Notes: generated from the sequence alone by a model not told the origin. Counted from the stretch's first letter, positions 1 to 6,933 are shown. The stretch: DNA of 8,467 nt from Candidatus Eiseniibacteriota bacterium (GCA_030610515.1 JAUWRQ010000023.1:1-8467), one strand, 5' to 3'. Program-made: numbers and translations.

Positions 1-45
1 CGCGAGAAGCGTAGCACGTGTGTGGAGAGGGGGCGAGAGGACATC

Positions 46-59
46 GGGGGGGGGGGGGG
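46..59. repeat. Run of 14 G (14 C on the minus strand)
   Basis: An uninterrupted G14 lies 73 bases past the stop of the last exporter gene, in a 132-base stretch with no recognisable gene. A small inverted repeat, CGAGCG/CGCTCG with a 3-base loop (65-79), lies beside it on the gene side. In minus-strand transcripts the hairpin would be followed by C14, which is not a standard terminator. The run length may be inaccurate in the assembly. Confidence 0.85.
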
Positions 60-132
60 TGGAGCGAGCGTCGCGCTCGGCGGGAGGCGACGGCCGTTCG
101 GGGCGCGAGGTCACCGAGGGAGCGGGGCCACG

Positions 133-1386
133 TCAGGCGTAGCGGGATATCGCGCTGATGGGATCCAGCCTGGACGCCTTGAGCGCCGGATAGAGCCCGA
201 AGAGGAACCCCACGGCGATTGCGAAGGAGAGTCCCAGGATGGAGCCCTTGCCCGACACGGTGATGATGAAGTCCTGGTCCATCTGCGCTGCGGCGAACGT
301 GATGAGCTGGCACAGCCCCGCGCCCACGCCCAACCCGACGAGCCCGCCGACGACGCTGATCGTCACCGACTCGATGATGAACTGCTGGAAGATGGCGCGG
401 TCCTCCGCTCCGACCGCCTTGCGGATGCCGATCTCGCGCAGGCGCTCGTTCACGGAGATGATGAGCACGGAGAGGAGCCCGAGACCGCCCACAAGGAGCG
501 AGACCGTCGCGATGCTCGACAGGATCATGTTCCAGGTCTGAGTTATCCGCTCGACGCCCTCTATCGCCTCCGCGATCTGTTCGGCGATGTTCTCGATGTG
601 GAAGTCCTCGACGCCCCTGTGCTCGCGGAGCAGCGTCCGGTGGATGCTCTCGTACGCCGCGGCTATGTCCGCGTCGTCGCGGATCCTCACGGCGAAGTAG
701 TCTATGTCCTTCGATCCCGAGTAGTAGTGGATGCCCGTCGTTACGGGTATGTAAATGCGTTCGTGGTACTCCTCCTGTCCCGAACCGCCGAACATCTGGC
801 TGAACTCCTTCATGCGCAGGACGCCGACGACGGTCAGCCTCTGATTGCCAACCAGCATCTCCTCGCCGACGGCGTTTCTGTCGCCGAAGAGGTCCTCCTT
901 CACGATCTCGCCGAGGACGGCGACGCGGGCGTGGCTGTCCACGTCGGTCCAGGTGAGGAGTCTCCCCGCGCCGAGGTCGAGCTTGAGGAGCGGGAAGCCG
1001 TCGGGGGTTGCGGCGAAGACCTCCAGGTGGCGGGCCTGATTGCCCGCTCGGCCCACGACGTGGGCCGCGACCGTCGGGCACAGCCACCGGATCTCCGGGA
1101 TCTCCTCACGGAGAATCTCGGTGTCGCGCAGCGTGAGTCCCCGCGAGACCCTGAGCGACGCGAGACCGTCGGGGTTGTCCGGGGGCCTCGAAGCGATGAA
1201 GAAGACGTTGTCGAACCCGAGCTGGTCGAAGTCCTCCATGATGCGCTTGCTGATGCCCCCGACGAACGAGAACATCGCGACGACCGCCGCGACGCCGACG
1301 ACGATGCCGAAGAGCGTAAGTGCGGACCGCAGCTTGTGCGTCCAGATCGACTGGAGACCGCCGAGGATACTCTCGAGGATGTTCAT
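133..1386 (-). CDS. MacB/FtsX-family ABC transporter permease (second of two)
   Basis: This 417-residue inner-membrane permease has MacB-like architecture: an N-terminal helix (about residues 20-42), a large periplasmic domain (about 45-280), then three C-terminal helices (about 285-310, 335-365 and 383-403). The diagnostic motif NERLREIGIRKAVGA lies at about 313-327, after helix 2, and the protein ends in the typical ALKASRLDPISAI segment. In this family the periplasmic domain works with a MacA-type adaptor, and ATP hydrolysis on the cytoplasmic side drives its movement. The ATG at 1386 is preceded by a GGAGAG ribosome-binding site at 1390-1395. It is the last gene of the operon, 45 bases after the first permease. 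Both permeases begin MNILES, and both carry KEDLFGD at residues 163-169 and a GVEDF block near 260, so they look like a diverged tandem duplication. There is no fused ATPase domain, so it should use the ATPase encoded at 2664-3398. The family is clear; the substrate is unknown. Confidence 0.93.
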   Translation of the reverse strand: MNILESILGGLQSIWTHKLRSALTLFGIVVGVAAVVAMFSFVGGISKRIMEDFDQLGFDNVFFIASRPPDNPDGLASLRVSRGLTLRDTEILREEIPEIRWLCPTVAAHVVGRAGNQARHLEVFAATPDGFPLLKLDLGAGRLLTWTDVDSHARVAVLGEIVKEDLFGDRNAVGEEMLVGNQRLTVVGVLRMKEFSQMFGGSGQEEYHERIYIPVTTGIHYYSGSKDIDYFAVRIRDDADIAAAYESIHRTLLREHRGVEDFHIENIAEQIAEAIEGVERITQTWNMILSSIATVSLLVGGLGLLSVLIISVNERLREIGIRKAVGAEDRAIFQQFIIESVTISVVGGLVGLGVGAGLCQLITFAAAQMDQDFIITVSGKGSILGLSFAIAVGFLFGLYPALKASRLDPISAISRYA

Positions 1387-1431
1387 TCGCTCTCCGCGTG
1401 GGCGCCCGCGAGGCGGCCGCCGGCCAAACGG

Positions 1432-2667
1432 CTACTCGTAGCGCAGCGCCTCGATCGGGCTCAGTCTGGCGGCCCGCAACGCCGGGAAGATACCGAAGAC
1501 GAGTCCTATACTCACCGAACAGAGGAACGCGATGAGGAGGATCGCGGGAGTCACAGCGGTCGGCATGCCGAGGATTCCCTCCACGACCGCGACCATCCCC
1601 AGCCCAGCGAAGAGGCCGACGATCCCTCCCGCTGCGGTCACAGCAACTGCCTCCACGAGGAACTGCACGAACATGTCCCTGTCGCCTGCGCCGATGGCCT
1701 TCCGAACACCGATCTCGCGCACCCTCTCCGTGATGGATGCGAGCATGATGTTGGCTATGACGACGCCTCCCACGAAGAGCGACACGAACGCAATCGACCA
1801 GAAAATGATGTTGAAAAACACCATCTGCTCGGCCTGCTGCTGGATGCGCTCCGTCTTGGCGTCGATGTTGAAGTCCTCGACACCGTGCCTGCGCGTGAGT
1901 ACGGTGCGGACCTCCTCCGTCAGAGTGGGCACCAGCTCGACCGACCTGGCAGCCACCTCGAGACCGCCCAGCCTGTCGTCGATCGTGAAGCGCTTGATCA
2001 TCGTGGTGATCGGTATGTAGTGGGACCTGTTGAACCACTCGAGGACGTTCCTGTCGCTCCTGCCGCCCTCGCCCTGAAAATAGAACTCCTTCTTCTCCAT
2101 GACGCCGATGACGGTGAAGGGGACGCCGTCGAGGATGATCGTTGAGCCTATGGCCTCTTCGTCTCCGAAGAGGTCCTCTTTGTACGTGGGGCCCATCGCG
2201 ACGACGTTGGCGTAGGTCTCGGCGTCCTTGTCGCAGAGGAAACGGCCCTCGGCGAGTGGCATCTCGTCGGCGTACGGATAGTGGCCCGTCGTGCCGAGGA
2301 CCTTCATCTGGTACGTGAGGTCGCCGTAGGTCACCGTCAGCCACCGCGTGATCTCGGGGTCCACGTAGGAGACGCTCGGGCATTCCTCGCCGATGGCGAT
2401 GGCGTCGCGGTACGTGAGCCTCTCGGAGGCCTTCTCCGCGGCGGTCATCATGAGGCGGTCGAGGTGCGTGTTGGTGATGCGGAGCTCGCGCAATCCGCCG
2501 AGCTCCTCCCAGAAGGCGAGCGACTGCTCCTCTCCGCCGCGCATGAGGGCGAGAACGGCCACGACCGACGCGACCCCGAGCACGATCCCGATGACCGTTA
2601 TGACGGCGCGTCCCTTGTGGGACGCCATGTCTCGGAAGCCGGCTTCGACGCTTTCGAGGATGTTCAC
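1432..2667 (-). CDS. MacB/FtsX-family ABC transporter permease (first of two)
   Basis: This 411-residue permease has the MacB_PCD plus FtsX layout: helix 1 at about 20-42, a periplasmic domain at about 45-280, and three helices at about 283-308, 335-362 and 374-396. The conserved ERVREIGVRKAIGA motif is at 314-327 and the C-terminus is PALRAARLSPIEALRYE. The start is a GTG at 2667 that overlaps the TGA of the upstream ATPase gene (GTGA, 2664-2667). A GAGGAAA ribosome-binding site lies about 7 bases upstream, so translation is probably coupled to the ATPase. The product is expected to form the transmembrane part of an exporter together with the second permease, either as a heterodimer or as alternative homodimers sharing one ATPase. 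Its length matches stand-alone MacB permeases of about 400 residues, not the roughly 650-residue E. coli MacB, which carries a fused ATPase. The transported substrate cannot be read from the sequence. Confidence 0.93.
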   Translation of the reverse strand: MNILESVEAGFRDMASHKGRAVITVIGIVLGVASVVAVLALMRGGEEQSLAFWEELGGLRELRITNTHLDRLMMTAAEKASERLTYRDAIAIGEECPSVSYVDPEITRWLTVTYGDLTYQMKVLGTTGHYPYADEMPLAEGRFLCDKDAETYANVVAMGPTYKEDLFGDEEAIGSTIILDGVPFTVIGVMEKKEFYFQGEGGRSDRNVLEWFNRSHYIPITTMIKRFTIDDRLGGLEVAARSVELVPTLTEEVRTVLTRRHGVEDFNIDAKTERIQQQAEQMVFFNIIFWSIAFVSLFVGGVVIANIMLASITERVREIGVRKAIGAGDRDMFVQFLVEAVAVTAAGGIVGLFAGLGMVAVVEGILGMPTAVTPAILLIAFLCSVSIGLVFGIFPALRAARLSPIEALRYE

Positions 2668-3398
2668 AGCGTTTCCTCTCGTCTCGTCTTCCCCGTGGCG
2701 TCTTCTCGGGTCGCTCCACCGTTGGTAGCGTCGTGCGCCACCCTGCCGTCCTCGATGTGCACCGTGCGTCTCGCGTGGGCGGCGACGTTCGAGTCGTGCG
2801 TCACGATGATGATCGTCCTTCCGCTCGAGTGGAGATCGTCGAGGATCGACATGATCTCACGTCCCGTCTTCTGATCGAGATTGCCGGTGGGTTCGTCGGC
2901 GAGCAGAATGGCAGGTTCGTTCACGAGAGCGCGTGCGATGGCCGCGCGCTGGCGCTCCCCGCCGGAGAGCTCGTTGGGCCTGTGTCTGAGCCGGTGATCG
3001 AGGCCGAGTGACGAGAGAAGCTCGCTCGATTTGCGCGCGCGCTCGGCCCGGGATATCGAACCGTGATAGACGAGCGGGAGCGCGACGTTCGAGAGTAGGT
3101 CGACGCGAGGGAGGAGGTTGAAGTTCTGGAACACGAACCCGATCTTCTTGTTCCGCACACGCGCGAGCTCCCGTCCCTTGAGTCCGCTGACCTCGCTCCC
3201 GTCGAGGACGTAGCGCCCCGACGTGGGGGTGTCCAGACAGCCGAGGATGTGCATGAGCGTCGACTTACCGGATCCGGAGGGCCCCATGATGGCGACGTAC
3301 TCACCCTCCTCGATGCCGAACGTCACGCCGCGCAGGGCGCGGACCGTCGCGGCCCCGAGATCGTAGCTCTTGGTGAGGTTCTCGGTCGAGATGAGCAT
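2664..3398 (-). CDS. MacB/LolD-type ABC transporter ATP-binding protein
   Basis: This 244-residue cytoplasmic ATPase powers the adjacent permeases. All nucleotide-binding motifs are intact: Walker A GPSGSGKST (39-47, Lys45), Q-loop Gln91 in FVFQNFNLLP, signature LSGGERQR (144-151), Walker B ILLADEP (164-170, Asp168 and catalytic Glu169), TGNLD (171-175) and switch His201. The segment around FVFQNFNLLPRVDLLSNVALPL and the ADEPTGNLD stretch are typical of the MacB/LolD/FtsE subfamily that serves type VII exporters and lipoprotein release systems. The C-terminal 20 or so residues are hydrophilic and probably disordered. The ATG at 3398 directly abuts the TAG of the adaptor gene (3399-3401), and a GGAGG site 9 bases upstream lies inside the adaptor's 3' end. 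The gene ends with a 4-base overlap with the next permease. The family call is firm; LolD and MacB-type functions cannot be separated on the ATPase alone, but the adaptor next door favours a MacAB-like exporter. Confidence 0.95.
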   Translation of the reverse strand: MLISTENLTKSYDLGAATVRALRGVTFGIEEGEYVAIMGPSGSGKSTLMHILGCLDTPTSGRYVLDGSEVSGLKGRELARVRNKKIGFVFQNFNLLPRVDLLSNVALPLVYHGSISRAERARKSSELLSSLGLDHRLRHRPNELSGGERQRAAIARALVNEPAILLADEPTGNLDQKTGREIMSILDDLHSSGRTIIIVTHDSNVAAHARRTVHIEDGRVAHDATNGGATREDATGKTRREETL

Positions 3399-4601
3399 CT
3401 AGCCATTCCTCCCGCGGCGGGCCATCCGGGCACGGCGCTCCTCGTCCTCGGACATGTCGGTGTCCTCGAGCTCCGGGTCGTACAACGTCACAGTCTCGCC
3501 CTCGGTGAGCCCATCGATGATCTCGGTCGAGGAGATGTTGCTGATCCCGACGGTGATCTCTCGCTCGACGGGTTCCTCCTCGCTTCCGTCGAAGACGTAC
3601 GCGACGTAGCGCCCCGCCTTCTTGAAGACCGCCTCGACGGGGACCGTGAGAACGCCCTCTCTGTGATCGCCCTGGATCTCGATGTTCGCTGTCATGCCGG
3701 GCCTCAGACGCTCGTCGGAGTCGATGATATCGATCTCGACGTCGAAGATCTTGACGCCCTGCTGATCGCGCGCCGCCGGGGCTATGTGTGTGATGATGCC
3801 GCTAAACGTCACGTTCGGATAGGCGTCCACGTCTATGCTCACGTCCTGGCCGAAGCGGACCTTCCCTATGTCGACCTCGTTGATCCCTGCCCTGATCTGC
3901 ATCTTGGAGAGGTCGGCGATCGTCATGAGCGTGCTGCCGCTCGTGTACGACACGGCGCCGGACGTGACGATCTCGCCCTCCTCGATCTCGACGAGGATGA
4001 CCGAGCCCGAGGCGGGGGAGAGGATCTCGAGAAGCTCGCTGGCCTCCACCTCGAGATCCATCGTGACGCCGTCCTCCTCGGCGAGTTTCATCTGCTCGAG
4101 CGCGGAGTGGTACTCGATCTTCGCGATGTCGTAGTCGTCCTTCGAGAGCTGTAGCTCCTGGTCGGATATGTGGCCGGCCTCGTGGAGCTCGAGGTCCCTC
4201 TCGTAGTCCTGCCTGGCGCGGTCCATGCTCACCCTGGCTCGACCGTAGCCCGATTTCAGGGTGGCGAAGGAACGCGCCTGGGCCATGTCGGGCTCGACCT
4301 TCGCGAGCCGCTGCCCCTTGAGAACTGTGTCGCCCTCCTTGACGTTCAGGCTCCTTATCTTGCCGCTCACCTTCGACTTGACCTGGACCATCGTCTCAGG
4401 TTGGATGACGCCGACCTCGGTCAGAAGGACCGAGATGTCGCCGATCTCGCAGGTTCCGCTACGTCCCCCGAGTATTCCCACGGGCCCGTTCTGCGACTCG
4501 TCGGTGCTTGCTCCACCGCTCCACATGCTGCCGCCGAACATGATCACGAGGACAACCGCGACCACTACCGCGGGTACTACCCACTTGAGGTGCTTCTTCA
4601 T
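3399..4601 (-). CDS. MacA/HlyD-family periplasmic adaptor subunit
   Basis: This 400-residue membrane-fusion (adaptor) protein would link the inner-membrane permeases to an outer-membrane channel. An uncleaved N-terminal anchor helix is visible at about 7-22, with no lipobox cysteine. Next comes the first lipoyl-like half (about 72-105, including VSGKIRSLNVKEGDTV and GQRLAKVEP), then an alpha-helical hairpin rich in charged residues (about 107-175). The second lipoyl half is at about 190-230 (SPASGSVILVEIEEGEIV), and the beta-barrel and membrane-proximal domains are at about 233-375 (RPGMTANIEI at 300-309, VPVEAVF at 320-326). The last 20 residues are acidic and then basic. The start was set at the ATG at 4601 because GGAGG lies just upstream (4606-4610) and it places the anchor at the N-terminus. 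A GTG at 4718 would add 39 residues without homology character, running across a repeat and a putative promoter. It is the first gene of the operon and abuts the ATPase gene. Confidence 0.93.
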   Translation of the reverse strand: MKKHLKWVVPAVVVAVVLVIMFGGSMWSGGASTDESQNGPVGILGGRSGTCEIGDISVLLTEVGVIQPETMVQVKSKVSGKIRSLNVKEGDTVLKGQRLAKVEPDMAQARSFATLKSGYGRARVSMDRARQDYERDLELHEAGHISDQELQLSKDDYDIAKIEYHSALEQMKLAEEDGVTMDLEVEASELLEILSPASGSVILVEIEEGEIVTSGAVSYTSGSTLMTIADLSKMQIRAGINEVDIGKVRFGQDVSIDVDAYPNVTFSGIITHIAPAARDQQGVKIFDVEIDIIDSDERLRPGMTANIEIQGDHREGVLTVPVEAVFKKAGRYVAYVFDGSEEEPVEREITVGISNISSTEIIDGLTEGETVTLYDPELEDTDMSEDEERRARMARRGRNG

Positions 4602-4605
4602 GGTT

Positions 4606-4610
4606 CCTCC
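4606..4610 (-). promoter_or_regulatory. Ribosome-binding site that fixes the adaptor start
   Basis: On the minus strand GGAGG is followed by AACC and then ATG at 4601. This places the start of the adaptor at the methionine just before its membrane anchor and argues against the in-frame GTG at 4718. The spacing of 4 bases is slightly short. Confidence 0.75.
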
Positions 4611-4647
4611 GGCGTGGCGTGCACGTCCTGAAGCTATCGCTCTGTCG

Positions 4648-4676
4648 AGTCTACTTCGCATATTGGACACCTGCAA
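4648..4676 (-). promoter_or_regulatory. Candidate sigma-70-type promoter for the exporter operon
   Basis: Reading the minus strand, TTGCAG (4671-4676) is followed after 17 bases by TAGACT (4648-4653), the latter matching TATAAT at 4 of 6 positions. Transcription would start near 4641, giving a leader of about 40 bases before the adaptor ATG. The -35 match is weak (3 of 6), and sigma-factor consensus in this lineage is not established, so this is only a candidate. Confidence 0.28.
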
Positions 4677-4685
4677 CACGACACG

Positions 4686-4755
4686 GGTTTGGGTGGTTTC
4701 GGGCGGTCGTGGTCGCACGACGGAGGTTTGGCCGGTTTCGGGCGGTCGTGGCCGC
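4686..4755. repeat. Pair of 31-base direct repeats, period 39
   Basis: The copies at 4686-4716 and 4725-4755 match at 28 of 31 positions and share an identical 18-base core, GGTTTCGGGCGGTCGTGG (4695-4712 and 4734-4751), as well as the GGTTTGG start. An 8-base spacer separates them. They lie between the two divergent promoter candidates. Direct repeats there could be binding sites for a dimeric or cooperative regulator, or simply a local tandem duplication. No regulator gene is in the window. Confidence 0.8.
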
Positions 4756-4790
4756 TCTCACCGGCCCCGGCGGTTCCCTACGGCGCAGGC

Positions 4791-4820
4791 TTGGCGGACG
4801 GCGGCGCCTCGTAGTATGCT
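4791..4820 (+). promoter_or_regulatory. Candidate sigma-70-type promoter for the ABC-F gene
   Basis: TTGGCG (4791-4796) and TATGCT (4815-4820) each match the sigma-70 hexamers at 4 of 6 positions and are 18 bases apart. Transcription would begin near 4827, giving a leader of about 160 bases before the ABC-F ATG. This stretch is among the few less GC-rich spots in the region. Matches of this quality can arise by chance. Confidence 0.35.
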
Positions 4821-4873
4821 CAATGGGTACCCCTGCTGCGCCGGGCTGCCTGAAGAGGGTCCGAAATGACGAG

Positions 4874-4894
4874 GCCGGCTCTCGTGGAGCCGGC
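4874..4894 (+). promoter_or_regulatory. Leader hairpin upstream of the ABC-F gene
   Basis: GCCGGCTC (4874-4881) and GAGCCGGC (4887-4894) form a perfect 8-bp stem with a 5-base loop. A second, smaller hairpin (5-bp stem, CGGGA 4956-4960 and TCCCG 4966-4970) ends 6 bases before the ribosome-binding site. No T-tract follows the first stem, so it is not an obvious terminator as it stands. Leader structures control some antibiotic-resistance ABC-F genes, but a similar role here is speculative. Confidence 0.4.
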
Positions 4895-4976
4895 TCGGCG
4901 CAAGACGGCGGAGAGAGTCTCCCGCGGTCCGACGGGGGATGTGCCCGGTGGTTCGCGGGAAGCGGTCCCGTGGTCC

Positions 4977-4981
4977 AGGAG
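4977..4981 (+). promoter_or_regulatory. Ribosome-binding site that fixes the ABC-F start
   Basis: AGGAG ends 8 bases before the ATG at 4990. This supports that start over the upstream in-frame ATG at 4939, whose extra 17 residues show no ABC-F character, and over the GTG at 4981, which overlaps the site itself. Confidence 0.8.
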
Positions 4982-4989
4982 TGATTCCG

Positions 4990-6933
4990 ATGATCCAGCT
5001 CGAGAGCGTGAGCGTCACTTTCGGCGGTCAGGCCGTTCTTCGCGACGTCTCGTGGAGGATAGGTGACCGCGACCGCGTGGGGCTCGTCGGACCCAACGGC
5101 TCGGGCAAGACGACCCTTCTGCGGTTGATCCAGGGCGACATCTTCCCCGACACGGGCGCCGTGACGTGCACGAGAGGTTCGACCTTCGGCTATCTGCCCC
5201 AGGAGGAACTGACGCTCTCCGGGCGCACGGTCTTCGAAGAGGCAATGACCGTCTTCGAGTCCCTGGACAGACTTGAGGAGAGAATGAGGGCGCTCGAGGC
5301 CAGGATGACCGAGATCCCCCAGGAGGGTCCCGAGCACGACCGGGTCATGCGCGAATACGCGAGCGCGCAGCACGAGTTCGAGGTAGGGGGCGGGTTCACA
5401 GTCGAGGTGCGGATAGCGGAGGTGCTCGCGGGCCTCGGCTTCGCTGAGGGAGACAGATCCCGCCTGACCGACGAGTTCAGCGGCGGGTGGCAGATGAGGA
5501 TCGCTCTCGCCAAGCTCCTGCTGCGGGAGCCGACCGTGCTGCTCCTGGACGAACCGACGAATCACCTCGATCTGGAGTCGATCATCTGGCTGGAAGAGTA
5601 CCTGGCGACCTATCCCGGGGCGGTCGTCGTGGTGTCGCACGACAGGTTGTTTCTCGATCACGTCGTCCCGCGCATCAGCGAACTTGGCGTCGAGGGTCTG
5701 GTCGATTATCGCGGCGGGTACTCCGCCTACGTTACGCAGAGGGACAAGCGACGCGAGGTGCTCCTTGCCACCAGGCGTCAGCAGGAGCAGAAGATCGCCC
5801 ACCTGCAGAGATTCGTCGACAGGTTCCGCGCCGACAAGGCCCGGGCCGCGATGGTGCGGAGCCGCACGAAGATGATTGAGCGAATAGACCTCGTCGAGGT
5901 ACCGCGCGATCACAAGCGCATCCGCTTCCGCTTTCCGCAGCCTGAGAGAGGTGGCGTGGTGGCCGTCTCGCTCAAGGGCGTCCGGCAGTCGTACGGGTCG
6001 AACGTCGTGTTCGACGGCATCGACCTGGAGATACCCAGGGGCGACAAGGTCTCCTTCGTCGGCCGAAACGGGGCGGGGAAGTCCACTCTCATGAAGATCA
6101 TAGGTGGACGGATTCCGATCGAGGCGGGCGTACGGAAGCTGGGCCACAACGTGACGGTGCAGTACTTCGGGCAGGATCCCGGCCGGAGTCTGAACCACCG
6201 GAACACCGTCCTGGGTGAGCTCGCGGCGATCTCTCCGAACGAGATGCGTCCCCGGCTGCGTGGTCTCCTCGGTTCGTTCCTCTTCTCGGGTGACGACGTG
6301 GACAAGAAGGTGAGTGTCCTGTCGGGTGGGGAGAAGAGCAGACTCCTGTTCGCGAAGATGCTGCTCCGGCCCGCGAATCTGCTTCTCTTGGACGAGCCGA
6401 CCAATCATCTCGATGTCGCCTCGCGAGAGGTGCTCGAGGACGCGCTCGCCAGGTACTCGGGTACGATCTGCTTCGTTTCGCACGACCGCGCGTTCATGGA
6501 GCGTCTGGCGACGAGCGTGCTCGAGGTCGAGGACGGACGTCTCATGATGCATCTGGGCACGTACAGCGACTACCTGTGGTCGAAGGAGCGTCGGCGGGAG
6601 GATGCGAGCGGCGCCGGAGGGGACGGACGCGCATCGCGCACGAGCGGACCCCGCGGCGTGAGCGGCGGCCCCAAGACGAAAGAGCAGAAGCGCCGCGAGG
6701 CCGAAGAGCGTCGGGGCCGCTCGAAGGCGAAGAGAGCGTCGCGCGACGAGCGCCGCCGCGTGCGGGACGAGATCATGCGCTCCGAGACGCGGCTCGAGGA
6801 GATCGACATCGCGCTCGCGGACCCGTCGGCCTACACGGGGGGCGAGAGGACGAAGCTCCTGGTGAACGAACAGAGAAAGCTCAGGGTGCGTGTCGACGAG
6901 CTGTACGAGCGCTGGGGCGAACTCGAGGACTGA
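4990..6933 (+). CDS. ABC-F family ribosome-associated ATPase (Uup/YheS-like)
   Basis: This 647-residue soluble protein has two ATPase domains and no membrane segment, the hallmark of ABC-F factors. These bind the ribosomal E site and relieve stalled translation or protect against antibiotics. Domain 1 has Walker A GPNGSGKTT (34-42, Lys40), signature FSGGWQMR (163-170), Walker B plus LLLDEPTNHLD (184-194, Glu188) and SHDR (216-219). Domain 2 has GRNGAGKST (358-366, Lys364), LSGGEKSR (444-451), LLLLDEPTNHLD (464-475, Glu469) and SHDR (497-500). Both catalytic glutamates are present. The linker at about 240-315, with FVDRFRADKARAAMVRSRTKM at its core, is the P-site tRNA-interaction motif typical of the YheS/YdiF group. 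After about 535 comes a Gly/Ser- and Arg/Lys-rich stretch and then a coiled coil (about 561-647), as in Uup- and YheS-like members. The first signature has Phe in place of the usual Leu. The sequence cannot distinguish a housekeeping translation factor from a resistance factor. Confidence 0.94.
   Translation: MIQLESVSVTFGGQAVLRDVSWRIGDRDRVGLVGPNGSGKTTLLRLIQGDIFPDTGAVTCTRGSTFGYLPQEELTLSGRTVFEEAMTVFESLDRLEERMRALEARMTEIPQEGPEHDRVMREYASAQHEFEVGGGFTVEVRIAEVLAGLGFAEGDRSRLTDEFSGGWQMRIALAKLLLREPTVLLLDEPTNHLDLESIIWLEEYLATYPGAVVVVSHDRLFLDHVVPRISELGVEGLVDYRGGYSAYVTQRDKRREVLLATRRQQEQKIAHLQRFVDRFRADKARAAMVRSRTKMIERIDLVEVPRDHKRIRFRFPQPERGGVVAVSLKGVRQSYGSNVVFDGIDLEIPRGDKVSFVGRNGAGKSTLMKIIGGRIPIEAGVRKLGHNVTVQYFGQDPGRSLNHRNTVLGELAAISPNEMRPRLRGLLGSFLFSGDDVDKKVSVLSGGEKSRLLFAKMLLRPANLLLLDEPTNHLDVASREVLEDALARYSGTICFVSHDRAFMERLATSVLEVEDGRLMMHLGTYSDYLWSKERRREDASGAGGDGRASRTSGPRGVSGGPKTKEQKRREAEERRGRSKAKRASRDERRRVRDEIMRSETRLEEIDIALADPSAYTGGERTKLLVNEQRKLRVRVDELYERWGELED

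Larger units (their letters stand above)
4602..4989. other. Divergent intergenic control region
   Basis: These 388 bases separate the leftward exporter operon from the rightward ABC-F gene. No convincing protein or RNA gene is seen. Going from left to right, it holds the adaptor's ribosome-binding site, a weak leftward promoter candidate (4648-4676), two near-identical 31-base direct repeats (4686-4716 and 4725-4755) and a rightward promoter candidate (4791-4820). It then holds two short hairpins (4874-4894 and 4956-4970) and the ABC-F ribosome-binding site. The repeats lie between the two promoter candidates, where an operator for a shared regulator would be expected. That role is inferred only from position. 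Confidence 0.6.

Noticed and set aside
22..2145. A 707-codon open frame on the plus strand across the two permease genes
   Set aside because: It is antisense to two clear MacB-type permeases, is very rich in Arg, Asp, Glu and His with low-complexity stretches, and begins through the G14 run. This is the expected shadow of strong GC bias at third codon positions.
1106..2719. A 537-codon minus-strand frame overlapping the permeases
   Set aside because: It is an out-of-frame shadow of the permease genes, with Arg-rich low-complexity sequence and no domain character.
3249..4154. A 301-codon plus-strand frame antisense to the adaptor and ATPase genes
   Set aside because: Its composition is Asp-, Arg- and Leu-rich with no motif, and it lies opposite two well-supported genes.
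4602..4718. An N-terminal extension of the adaptor starting at the GTG at 4718
   Set aside because: The extra 39 residues lack family character. A GGAGG site before the ATG at 4601 and the membrane anchor position support the shorter start.
4686..4755. The direct repeats as a CRISPR array or mobile-element end
   Set aside because: There are only two copies with an 8-base spacer and no cas genes, transposase or terminal inverted repeats nearby.
4651..6552. A 633-codon minus-strand frame antisense to the ABC-F gene
   Set aside because: It lies opposite an intact ABC-F gene with all catalytic motifs. Its sequence has no recognisable domain and runs through the control region and repeats.
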